DNA of 64,000 nucleotides from Megaustenia siamemsis (taxonomy: Eukaryota; Mollusca; Gastropoda; Stylommatophora; Ariophantidae): positions 61,108,126 to 61,172,125 of the forward strand of contig JAVIAB010000092.1 in the NCBI GenBank assembly GCA_032433765.1, given 5' to 3'. The notes below the pieces were generated by a model. That model saw only the letters and a list, made by a program, of their open reading frames with translations. It was not told the DNA's origin and searched no databases. Within the stretch, counting starts at the first letter, position 1, and every line of letters starts with the position of its first letter. Shown here one piece after another: positions 40,701 to 53,900 of the stretch. The position numbers were made by a program, and so were the translations under genes.

Positions 40701-43700
40701 TGATGATATCATTTAGCAGATTACAAGTAGAAATTAAATCGTTTGTTTCCAACTAGATGACTATTATAGTTCGTTTCCAACCGTGACTAATATCTCCGTT
40801 TCTTTGATAATAAAATAAGGATTAACCTATACACTACGTTGTGACTGCGGTGTTCTTATAGTTTTTATTTCATTTTTCTCGGTAATTTCTTGACAGGAAT
40901 TGAGAAGTAGGAAAATGCTGCTAATACATCTTTTTTTTTTAATTTAAAGGTTAGTATATTTACCTACACTGGGAGCCGCGATAGCTCAGTGGTTATTGAA
41001 CTGGACTACAACGGAAAAGGGGTAGGGTTCGATCCCAATCGACGGCTTCCGGGTTCACCCAGCCTTAAATGGGTACCGGATTTTTTTTCTGGGAGAGAAA
41101 AGCGGCACGGGCGTAATACCGACCACATTACCCCAAAAATCATGTGATGAAGGTCTGTAACATTTATGGTCACTAACACCATATTCCCTAAACGCCACTT
41201 GGCGTGACGGGGGTACTTTACTTTTTTGTTACCTACACTGCTCCATCTAAAAGAGTTTAACTACTATTTCTATTCAACAAAATCGATACGGTTCCCTGAC
41301 ACAACACATACACAAACAGCCCTGTCACGCCAAGTGGCGTTTAGGGAATATGATGTTAGTGACCATACATTTCACAGACCTTCAGCACATGATTTTTGGG
41401 GTAATGTGGTCGGTATTACGCCCGTGCCGCTTTACTTTCCAAGAAAAAATAAGGTACCAATTTAAGGCTGGGTGAACCCGGAAGTCGTCGGTTGGGATCG
41501 AACCCTACCTCTTATCCTTTGTAATCCAGTTCACTAACCACTGAGCTATCGCGGCTCCCTACGGTCCCCTGACAGTTTTCATTAAACAAAATATGTTAGA
41601 TCTTTTTTATATTTTATTTTGAGATAGGTATGTCGGTAGCAGATGATATCTGTGGAGTTCAGTGTTTTAACTACGTCAGATAATATACTTATGATAGGAA
41701 CAGCGTTCGTCCCGGTCTGAGCAGCTTCTCCAACTTTACAAGTAAGGTTAGCACTTCAAAGTTAGTGTTTGACTTCCGTGTGGTCACAACGAAATGGACC
41801 CCCCCCCCCAAACTTGGAGAGTGAAATTAGCGCATTATCACATAACTACTCCACCACCCTGGAGGCGCTGTAACTCAGTGGTTAGTGAACTGAACTACAA
41901 GTGACAAGAAGCCGGGTTCGATCCTGAACGACTATTGCCAGATCCCCTAACCTTAAAAAGGTACCGGCTTTTTTAAGGGGAAGAGAGGGGAGTTGGGCGG
42001 CGGCAATGAGTAACACTGACCACATTAACCACAAAATTAATGTTGTAAGGTCTATACAAAATAAGGGAACTAACATCATATTTCCATAACACCACGTGAC
42101 ATGACAGTGCTATTTTGTTTTCTTCTCTTTTGCTCCACGCCTATATTTTTTCAGCCAATATCCTGAAATAAGAAGCCACTAATAACTTTACGATTTTCTT
42201 TTCACTTCTGCGCTGCATAGGTGGTAAAAATTTTATTTAAACGGAAATGCTTTAATTAAATAAAGCTCCCAGGATAAGTGTGTCTAACTGAAGTTCGATT
42301 TTTACTTATTACAATTACTTACTGATCAATCAATCATCATCGTGTGCCATAGGGTTGGCGTAGGCGATCATATCCTTCTACAATCTTCTATCTACAGTGC
42401 ATCGTATCAGTTCTGTTATTGACTGTTTTCCATGCCATGACACCAAGCAATCCAGTATTTTCTCTCTTTGTCGTCCGCGATATCTCTTTCCTTTTAATTT
42501 GCCAATTGTAACAAAGTATTCCAACTTTCCTCCTATGATGTGCCCAAAAAATATTGATTGGTTCTTTCTGATGTTTTTTTAGGAGTTCCCTTTTTGTGTT
42601 GGCCTCTTTGAGAATTTCTTCATTAGTCTTTTTATCTGTCCAGGGAACTTTCAACATTCTTCTGAGAAATCCCATCTCTGTGGCCACTAATCGTCTTTTA
42701 ATTTCTTTGTCTACTTTCCATTATTCTCTTCAATATGTCAAAATTTGCTGTCTATAGCACCTATGAACTCTCTTTTTCACTTCTATTGACATAGATTTGT
42801 TGCATTAGATATTTTTCATTTTCTGAAATGCTATTTTGGCCTGAGCTATTCTGCTTTTTATTTCTGTGGTGCATCTTCCATATGATTTTATTATTGTGCT
42901 CAAGCATTTAAAACGTTGCACTTGTTTCTGATTTGTCCTGTTTATTTCTATGCTGCATGATGGTGATGATTGTCTCTTTACTATGACCATTACCTTATTT
43001 TTCTTACTATTCAGACTGAGACCTTTTTTGTTGTTTTCTTTTACTCTTTTTTATATTATTTAGTGTACTTCATTCTATTTCACAAATATTTATGTTGTTA
43101 CCGTTGACTTCAATTCCTTTTTTGTCTACTATTGATCTTATAATACGCTCGCTGTAAAGTGAAAACAAATCCTGCTACAGAACACAACCTTGTCTGACTC
43201 CTTCTTTTATGTAATGGAATTGTCCTGTTTAATTGCTAATTCATATAGCTGCTGTTTGTTGCCGTACATGTTTTTTTATAATTCGTAGATCCTTGCCATC
43301 AATGTTTAATTTCTTCAGCATATTGATTATTTTCACATGTTTTATTTTGGCAAATGCATTTGTGTAGTCTATAAAGCACATATATAGATTTTTCTTTATC
43401 TTTATAGATCTTTCTATTTAATGTTCTTAAGATGTATATTGCATTATTGGTGCCCTTTCCTTCCACAAATCCACATTGCTCCTCACTTATTTCTGGTTTT
43501 ATTTTGTCCCTTACACGTTTCATGATGATTCTTAGTAATATTTTATTTATATGGCTCGTTGAGGCGAAGACGCGCCACCCAGCATCAGAGCTGGAAGTTG
43601 TCAGCGACCCACAGCTGATGGCTTGCGCTAGAATCGGTGAACCAAAACCATCCAGACCGTGCTCCAACTCTCCGCGGTGCCTCTAGTAACAGACAAACCT

Positions 43701-46700
43701 GTCTAGTCTGGCCAAGCAAGCAGGGATCGAAGAGGGATGACAACCCGGTACTCAAAAATGTCGTGCTGAAGTCGGATGTGTTGGTTCGAAAGGCGCAAAT
43801 ATAACAGTTACACTGCAAGCCACAACACAACGCAAACACGCCTACTTCACGTCCTTTTTCAGGGCGTATGACGAAGAGGAATTCTACAGTCTACGAATAC
43901 TCTAGAATACTTTAGTCATCGGGCGAACGTAAGCAAGCAAGCATATGGCTCGTGAAACTAATAGTGCGATAGTCCTCATAATCAATGGCAATAAAAAAAA
44001 ATCAAAATTTTGAGTCTTTTTGTGTGTGTGTTGTTTTTCAGTTTCTTCACATTTTTGCTTTAACCATACTTCCTTTGTTTCTCTGCATTTGTTCTGGATC
44101 TTTGCATGCACTATTTTGAATGTCCGTTCTTCTTTCTTATGTTTTCGTCTTTTGTCCATTCGTTCTAATATTTGTTCTGTCGTCCATTTCTTTTTGTTGA
44201 TTCTTTTAGTCACTGGTATTACTTCTTTTGATGCTTGTTGAATCGTTATTTGAGCATTTCTCACTCTTCCTTAATGTCCTGTATTTTCTCAATAGCATTA
44301 TATATATTTTTTTACTATCGTACGGTACTTATCACTCATCTGTCTATCGATTCTAAGAATCATCAACATTGAGTGCCGTCTCTGCATCGAAGGTTGGCTA
44401 CCATGGATTATCATATCACTATGTCTCTTGCTTTGATAGTACAGATTGTCATAGGTTGACTTGTCCATCTTTTGATGTCACTCGTCCATGTTAGTCTTGG
44501 TCTGCATCTGCATCTTTTACCTTGTATTTTCCCTTCAAATATTACTTTTAGTAGGCTGTTGTGTCTTTTAACATGCCCCAAAAATGTCATTTGTCTTGTT
44601 CTAGTTGTGTTTTTTAGTGTTCTTTTCAATTTTAGTTGTTTCAAAACTTCATCGTGTGTTTCCTTTTTCTTCCATCCAATTTTACCTATTCTTCTATAAA
44701 TCCGCATTTCAAAGACTACAATTTGCTGTTCTGTTTTCTTGTCTAATGTCCATGTTTCTGCTCCATTCAGGAATATTGAGAAGATGTAACATTTTGCTAT
44801 TCTTAGTTAGTCCCTGGTGTTATTTGTTTTGATGTTAGTATATTTTTCATGGCATTACAACTCTAAGCATATCTAGTTCTAATTTCATATTTCTTGGAGA
44901 TTTCTGTGTCTTCCGCAGATTTATTCTTATCTTTCCAACTACTGGTACATGGTCACTGTTGCAATCTGCTAATGGCATTGTATTAACAGATTTTAGCCCA
45001 TTCCTGAATCTTCCCTGTAGCAGTATAAAATCAGTTTGATTGTGTACTTTTTTGTCTCGGCTTTGCTATGTCCATAGTCGCCTATGGTGTTGTTTGAACC
45101 AGGTGTTACCTATAATCATTTCATGTTTCTTTGCCCACTCTATCAATCTATTCCCTCTGTCATTCTTCTATCCAAGGTCATGTCTCCCAGTCACATTTTG
45201 CCCTTTAGCTGTTCCTACCTTTGCATTGAAATCCCCTAATATAATAGTTATTTCTTGGGATTTACACTATTCCATGGTCATCTCTAGTTCGTTGTAAAGC
45301 ATGCCAATGTCTTCTTCTTCGCTGTTACTTGTCGATGCATAAGCTTGAATTATGTTGACATTAGTCTGCCTCTAAATTTTAATAGCAGAATTATATCTGA
45401 TACTGGCCAAAATCCTTTCACTGTTTTGCTTCTTTCTCAATCTAACATGATGCCTACTCCTCTTCTGTGTGTGGTTCCCCCAGAGTAAATTACATTTCCA
45501 CTGTCACGTTGTAATAATCCTGCTCCTGTCCATCTCATTCCACATAGTTCCAATATGTTCAATTTCATTCTCTTCATTTCTTGGCTGATGTTTTCAAGTT
45601 TGCCAACTTCGAATGCTGATCTAATGTCCCAAGTTCTCATTGCTAGTGCCCCTTTTATTTTTGATCTTGCGTACAGTAGCTTGATGACGATCGGGTGTCA
45701 CCTGTAGCACATGACGCTTCCTACCGGACGAGGTTTGCTGTGGAGTCCCCATTAAGGTCGTTAGCTGTAGGTATTGTGTTGTAACATGATTATTCTAGGC
45801 AATTTAAGAAGGTAGTTTGCCATTTCTTTCCTTCTTGCCAATGACTGTACTAGTCGGAGATCGCAGCCATTGTCTCTATACATGAGATCATCTGTCTGCC
45901 ATTGCGGAGTGGGGACCATAACCGGCACTACTTGTCGCTGCTCTCACAACACCATCCACCACCTGACCAATCAATACGTTGCCGAAAATGGAATTGGAGT
46001 TTTCTTTCATCACTTCCTCTTGTACCCTTTCGAATGTCGAGAGAAATTCAAATATCTGGTTCTCGCCCTTTAGACGGTTTCAGTCATTGCCGATTGATGT
46101 TGTAGCGTTCCTTTGATGTCTGCACATCTTACTCTGAGTATATATCTTGATCTTCTCCCTTCTCATCTTTTAGTATATGTTTTGTATGGTAAGAAATCGC
46201 AGGGAATTCTTTCTAGGCGCAAAGACTTCTTTGTTTGCTGCTTTTTTGTTTCTATATATAGCTTAAGATTGGTCCAGAGCCTAATCGTTCGCTTGTGGGT
46301 GACACAATATCTTTTATTTTTAGTTGTAAGTGATCATGTTTGGCATTTGTAGCACAATATTGGAATGAATTTCCTTTATAAAAGATGTTTCTTGATGGTA
46401 ATGGATACTGCTTTGTGTTGAAGTTTACTGAACCTGTCCCAATATTTGGTTTACCTTGCTGTATCAGATATCAATGTCTTTATTGATTTCACGTTCTTCA
46501 GAGAATGTAGTTCCCAGATATTGAAAGTTTGCTACTTGTTTTAAAACTTAGTGTTCTATTGCTATGTTTAATGTCTTCTTTGAGCTTTTTTTTAAGGAAT
46601 AGTAAACAAATAAAAATATTAAAGAAAACAATATATGTTTCTAAATTTGTATTTTTTTAACAGGTGAGATTATTCTTCAAACTTAAAAAAAAATATGAGA

Positions 46701-47888
46701 AATTTACCTGTACAGTTATCCTCATCCTCACCGGTGGGACAGTCTTTTTCGTCATCACACACCAAGATGATTTAATACAGTTGCCCGCACTGCACTGGAA
46801 GTAACCATGGAGGCATGTGAGATCTGTCATGAACATAATACAAACTGTGATAACATGCTATGAACCAATGCGGAATGGCGCTCCATGTTAGCCAACCTTC
46901 GATGCAGAGACGCCACTCAATGATGGTGATGATGAATTACTTCTTGTGACAGTTTAGACATTATCATTAAGTACTTCCTGTGATAAACTTTACAAATTAT
47001 TTCATGTAATAGTTTAGACCTAATATTAATTACTTTATTTGATAGTTTTGACTCTAAACATTATAATTAATCAATTACTTCATGTGATAGTTTAGACTTT
47101 AGACCTTAATATTAATTAGTTTATGTTTAGACCTTCTTATACCCAAACAAGCTTGTGGTCATTTAAGACGTTGCAATGTTTTCTTATACCAATCGCTGGA
47201 TTATCTTTAAAGAAATGAACATTTTTCAAAACTGATAAATATATATCTTGTCAATTATAACAATAGCAAAATAAAAAAAAGCGATATTCGAGAATATCAT
47301 GACCTTGATAGATGATTACAAATGATCGTGTATAAACGACCAACCAGCTTATAACGTTGTTTTAGTTTTGTCTAGCGGATCAGTGTGACAAATAATATGT
47401 GTCGACGACACAAAAGATATAGTCATTAAATACCATCTTCCCCACATATCACGCTGAAAACTTGACATATTTATTATTTTTGTTGCAAAATCAGTGAACA
47501 TTAGTTGTTCAATGTTAAGTACAGGCGAGATGTTTGCTCTGGACATCGTCATCATGTGCCATTCCGGTTGGCGTGAGCTATCATGTCCTTCCACAATCTT
47601 CTATCTACAGTGCATTGTATCAGTTATGTTGTTGACCGTTTTCCATGCCATGATACCAAGCTCTGGACATGCAATTCTATATTCCCTGTATCTCTGAACA
47701 TCTTCATTATGCACAAAGGACATGCGATAATGTAGTTCAACGGTTGTTTTAAAAATTATTAAAAAATATTCCTATATATTACCTCAGAGTTTTCTATATT
47801 TCTGTTCGTGTTGTAATTGTATCTTGCATCAAAAACACTTCTTTCAGCCATGCTCTTATATGTGAGTTAACAGTAAATCTAAGTATGA

Positions 47889-47934
<46 letters not shown>

Positions 47935-50900
47935 TTCATCATCATCACCATCATCATGTGCCTTACCGGTTGGCGTAGGTGATCATGTCCTTCCACAATC
48001 TTCTATCTACAGTGCATCGTATCAGTTCTGTTGTTGACTGTTTTCCATGACATGACACCAGGCTATCCAGTATTTTCTCTCTTTGTCGTCCGCGATCTCT
48101 CTTTCCTTTTATTTTGCCAGTTGTAACCAAGTATTCCAACTTTCCTCTTCTCATGATGTGCCCGAAAAATGTTGATTGCTTCTTTCTGATGTTTTTTAAG
48201 AGCTTCTTTTTTGTGTTGGCCTCTTTGAGAACTTCCTCATTGGTCTTTTTAGCTGTCCAGGGACATATATACATATATACATGTATACATTATAACATGT
48301 TTTTGAAGTATGCAGTGTTTTAGATTCACTTTAGTTAACTATATAATGTAGGCATACCAAGAGCGATGTTTTTCCTTGTCGTTGATATCACCTCAAGCTA
48401 TTCAAGTTAAGTGAACGAGGGTATGAGCTAATCATAGGCTCCACGAAATAAACACCTAAGGTTCAGGCAGTGACGTAAATACGCCGTCACAACTGTGAGA
48501 TGATCTACCACTAATTAAAAATGTAAGTAACATTTCTAAAAGCGCGCTTAGATTAACTGGAAAGACTGTTTTGAAAAGAAGAATAGAAAAACAGATAGGC
48601 GGTAGTATAGACAGATATTTAGATAGTTACATAGGCAGGCATATAGGTAGAGATGTAGGTAAGTAAGAAGATAAGTAGATATGTAGGTCCAGATATGTAG
48701 AACCAGAGACCAGGGGAAGGTAAAATCACGGATTACATTTTTTTTCTCCAACTGCCTATGGTGGGAATCAAGCACGTGACCTTTTTGTAAAGGGGCGGAC
48801 ATCTTACCTCTAGATTAAATAATCTCCCTTGATTTTTTTTATAGTAAAAAAGAGGCTGCTCTCTGTCAACAATTACATACGATAAACCATGATGCAGTTT
48901 TCATCGACCTTCAGTCTGATTTTATGCCCTACTGTCATGCATTTAGGCAAGAATTGTGCTTACTTTAGGTAAATAAAAATATGATGTTCTTGCTTGTCCT
49001 AAATTTTAGGATTTTACAAGACCCACATTTGTTGTAATCAACTCACCATTTAAAAAGGCAAATTTCACGTGCTCTCCCCACTTTATTAGAACAAGGTCGC
49101 AGTCACTGAAAAGTAACTTGTAAGACCAACGCCACTATAAGGGTTTTTTCATTTTTTTTTTTTTGGTCAATTCATTTCCGGTTTCTTGTTAAATTGGTCC
49201 AGATGGATATTTTGACAAAATATTTACTATTAATGTATATTCATTTATATGTGATAATTTGTAAGCTGTTATGAAGTGACTACTTGATTTTTAAAACCAC
49301 GAAGAGTTTAAAGTGTACATTCATCACTAGGCAAAAGGTAACTGTGTTATTGTACAGACACTTTGCAAGGAATCTAATAGGGTCGGTTATATTACGATAT
49401 AAACAAAAATCCAGAAAACAGAACACGGGCAGCTCTAAATATAGATAGAAAGACAACAATCGATGGATAGGACAGAACTTTGACTCTGTAGAGGCGATGG
49501 TCAAGCAAGGAAGAAAAAAGAAAGTTGATGATTTTGACAAAGATGTTATTAGACGCCAAATTCTGAAATTGTTTGAGTCGAATAAACTTGTTAAACTTAA
49601 ATTTCGACTGCAATTGGAATGTGGTATTGAACTCTCAAAAGTGACTCTTTGGAAGATCGTAAGAGGCGTTGGTTTCACTTTTCGAAAATCTGCTTGTGGT
49701 CATCATCATCATCATCATCATCATCAAATACCGGGCCTTCTGGCGTAGGTGATCATGTCTCTCCACAATTTATATGATCTCGGCAGCTATTTATCATTTC
49801 TGATTTTGACCTTCTGCCAAGCCATTCTCTTAAGCAGTCATGTATTTTTTCTCTTTGCTTTCCTCTATCTCTTCGTCCCTCAATTTTCCCAGTTGTTACA
49901 ATATATTCCAGTTGTTCTCTTCTCATTACATGGCCAAAAATATGTTGATTGTTTCTTCCTAATATTGGAAATTAGCTCTCTTTTTGCTTTGCCTCTTTCA
50001 GAACATTTTCATTACTCTTCTTAGCTGCCCATGGTATTCTCAACATTCTTCTGTAAAATCACATTTATACAGCCTCCAGTGATTTTCTTGTTTGTTGTCC
50101 ATGATTTACATCCATATGTTAAAACTGGCTCTACATAACCTTTAAGAACTCTTTTTCTTCTTTCGATTGTCAAAAATGTATTGCATAGTATCTTCCTCAC
50201 TTTTTGGAAAGCTGCTTTTACCTAATCAATTCTGCATCTCACCTCTTTTGTACATCTTCCGTCTGAGGTTAAGAAAGTTCCCAAATATTTAAATCCATTT
50301 ATCTGTTTTAATATTGTTCCATTTGTCTTTATTTTGTAATAAAGTGATGTCTTTTTCTTTGTTGTTGCCATTACTTCTGTCTTTTTGCTATTATGGCTGA
50401 GTCCTTTATTTATTTTTTTTTTCACTATAATGTTTAACCTATCTTGTAACTCATTTTCACTCTTAGCGATTAAGACGGTATCATCAGCATATCTTAGATT
50501 ATTTATATTGTGACCTCCAATTGTTATCCCAGGCATGCCCCTTATGGATCTTAAAATAATTTCACTATACCTTTTTAAACAAATCTGGTGACAGCACGCA
50601 ACCTTGTCTAACACCCTGTTTTATTTGTTGAAACATTCCCAATTGGTTTCCAATTCTTATGGCCGCTGTTTATTGACATTACATGCTTTTTATTATTCTT
50701 AGATCTTTGCTGCCTATGTTTATGCTTTCTAAAATTTTGATTATTTCTTGGTGCTTTACTTTGTCAAATGACTTAGTATAATCTATGAAACATAGGTATA
50801 GATCTGTTTTCACCTCTATGGCTCTTTCTACTAAAGATCTAATGATGTATATGGCATTGCTCGTTCCTTTACCTCTAACAAAACCACACTGTTCATAACT

Positions 50901-53900
50901 AATTTCTAGACTGATTTTGTTTTGTACTCTTCGCATGATGATTCTTAGTAATATCTTAATAGTAGTATATATAAGGCTTATTGTACGATGATCACCGCAT
51001 TCAATCGCACCAGATTTCTTTGGTAGGGCTACGAATATTGATTTGAGCAGGTCGTCTGGTATATATCCGCTTTTGTAGATAGCATTCAATATTTTTGTTA
51101 TTATTTCTGTCCCTAAGTCACCCATGGCTTCAATCTCTTCTTTAGTTATATTATCTGGTCCAGGAGCTTTTCCTGTTTTCATTTTGTGCAAGACGTCTTC
51201 CAATTCTTCTTTGAGAATTTCTGGTCTTTCTCCATTATCCTTAATATTTACTTCTGTTCGCTCATCACTATAAAGATCTTTAATGTATTCTGTCTATCGT
51301 TCTCATGTGCTTTCTTGTTCATTCAACAGTTCTCCTTCCTTTGATCTTAAACATCTCGCTTTTGATTGCGTTTTTCTTCCTGTTAATTCTTCATTTTTTT
51401 TGTATATAGCTTTAGCATCTCTTTTTTGTTGCATTTCAATCTCTTTGCATCTCTCTTTTAGCAATGCTTCTTTTCCTTCATTGAATTTTATTACTTTTTG
51501 TTTATTTAATCCCTTTTACTCATCTTTATTTTCTTTATTTCTTCTCTTCATGTATCCATTAGCTGCAAATTTTCATCTGTCATCCATGACAGGTGAAAAG
51601 GTATGACCTCTTTTGATGTTTGTTGCATTTATTCTTTTAACAATTCCCGCTGCTCATCAATGCTTTGTGTCTTCTCCATTGCATTGTACAGGTACTAAAT
51701 TGTGTTTTATATTTGTCTTACAACTTCTTGTCTGATTTGAGTAAATCTAAATTTAACTTGATGTTAACTGAGGCTGGTTTTGGTGCTTTCAATTTTACTC
51801 TAAGCTTTCCCACAACTGGTACAATATCACTATTGCAATCTGCCCCTGGTCTAGTTTTCACACACACCAGACTGTTTCTAAATCTATTGCCTCTCATTAT
51901 GTAATTAATTTGATTACGGGCGTTGTCTACGGGGCTTTTCCATGTCCACAGAAGTTGCTTAAACCAGGTGTTTTATATCATCATGTTGTGTGTTCTTGCC
52001 CATTCAATAAGTTTCTCTCCTCTTTCATTCCTCTCGCCTAAGCCATAATAACCAACTACTTCCTCAACTCTTTCATTCCTCTCACCTAAGCCATTTTGAC
52101 CAACTACTTCCTCAACTCTTTCATTCCTCTCGCCTAAGCCATAATGACCAACTACTTCCTCAACTCTTTCATTCCTCTCACCTAAGCCATAATGACCAAC
52201 TACTTCCTCAACTCTTTCCTTTCCTACTTTTGCATTAAAATCCCCTAGAACTATGGTGTTTTCATGTGGTTTGCTTTCACAAAATGCCTTATTTAACTCG
52301 TCGTAAAATTTATTAATTGTTTCCTCTAGACTGTCTGCTGTTGGTGCATAAACCTGTACAAGGTTTATATCTATTGGCTTTCCATTCAATTTCACTAAAA
52401 TTACTCTGTCAGATATTGGGTAAAAGCCTTTCACTGTTCTTGCTCTTTCTGCATCCAAGATGATAACTAATCCTCTTTGGTGTTCAGTATCTCCAGAATA
52501 AATTATTTTATTTTTATCAGAATATATCTCCCCTGATCCGGTGTATCTCATTTCGCAAAGACCCAGTAAATGTAAACCCATTCTTTTCATTTCTTGAATG
52601 ATGTTTTTCAATTTACCCTTCTGCATGAGAGTTCTCACATTCCAAGTACCTATCTTTAGAGAAATATAAAATTAGAACTAGATATATTTTGAGTAGATAA
52701 ACAGATGCGTGATAAGCATAGCACGATAGTACAAAATAGATAAAATGCTATTGAGAAATACAGGACATCGAGGAGCAGTGGGAAATGTTCAAACAATCGA
52801 TTCAACAAATATCAAGAGGTAATACCAGTGACCAAAAGAATCAACAAAAAGAAAAGGATGACAGAAGGAATATTACAACTAATGGATGAAAGAAGAAAAG
52901 ATAAGAAAGAAGAACGGACATACAAAATACTGCACAAAGAGATCCAGAACAAATGCAGAGAAGCAAAGGAAGGATGCTTAAAACAGAAATGTGAAGAAAT
53001 GGAAAAACAACAGCAGAAAGACTCAATTTATGTACAATCAGTTAAATGAATTAACAGGAAGAAAAGAAGTCAAAGTTTCAGGATGTGTTAAATGAAAGGA
53101 AGGAAATATAATAATGGGACAGGAGAAGACAATGGAAAGATGGACAGATAATATCAGTCAACTCTATGATGATGAAAGACCAGAGTTAAACATTTCAAAC
53201 AAAGACACAGGACTACCGATTATGCAGAGTGAAGTGGAGGACACAATTCAACACATGAAAAGAGGCAAAGCTCCAGGTCCAATATAACAATCTAAGAGAT
53301 AAATGCATTGGGAGAGCTGGGAGTACAAGTCATAACAAAACTACTCAATGACATATATAACACTGGACACATAACCGAAGATCTACTAAAATCTATCTTT
53401 GTAGCCATACCGAAGAAGTCAGGTGCCACTGATTGTGAAGACCATCGCACTATTAGTCTCATGAGCCATATGACGAAAATATTACTAAGAATCATCATGA
53501 GACGTGTAAGGAACAAAAAAAAACCAGAAATAAGTGAGGAACAATCTGGATTTGTGGAAGGAAAGGGCACCAATAATGCAATATACATCTTAAGAACATT
53601 GATAGAAAGATCTATAGAGGTAAAGAAAGATCTACATATGTGCTTTACAGATTACACAAAAGCATTTGACAAAATAATGCATGTGGAAATAATCAATATG
53701 CTGGAGGAAATAAACATTTATGGCAAGTATCTGCGAATAATAAAAAAACATGTACTGGCTACAAGCAGCAGCTATACGAATTAACAACCAGACAGGACAA
53801 TTTCAATTTATAAAACAAAGAGTCAGACAAGGCTGGGTTCTGTCGCCAGATTAGTTTTCACTTTACAGCGAACATATTATGAGATCAATAGTAGACAAAA

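Larger units (their letters stand above)
42330..45780 (-). mobile_element. RTE-B LINE, near full length, with two nested insertions
   Basis: Minus strand, 3' tail of imperfect (ATG) at about 42335-42350; the 5' region reaches about 45780. Blocks: [20 protein letters not shown] endonuclease start (45640), [20 protein letters not shown] and [20 protein letters not shown] linker, [42 protein letters not shown] and [20 protein letters not shown]. The frame is broken many times. A 383-bp element (43560-43942) and an RTE-D fragment (44358-44861) sit inside with their own TSDs. Confidence 0.85.
46939..49046. other. Intron with RTE-B scraps only
   Basis: Between the listed elements (47547-47659, 47935-48268, 48690-48835) only short AT-rich repeats such as gtgatagttttagac variants at 46945-47125 are seen. 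Confidence 0.45.

Noticed and set aside
40972..41060. True tRNA gene
   Set aside because: A and B boxes are present, but the acceptor stem does not pair and the unit continues into a SINE body with TSDs. Same for the other SINE heads.
43432..43839. ORFs spanning the junctions of the 383-bp insertion
   Set aside because: They cross from antisense LINE into the inserted element and cannot be real genes.
49497..49748. An 83-codon protein with a run of eight histidines
   Set aside because: It is a transposase fragment that reads into the (CAT)n tail of the inserted LINE.
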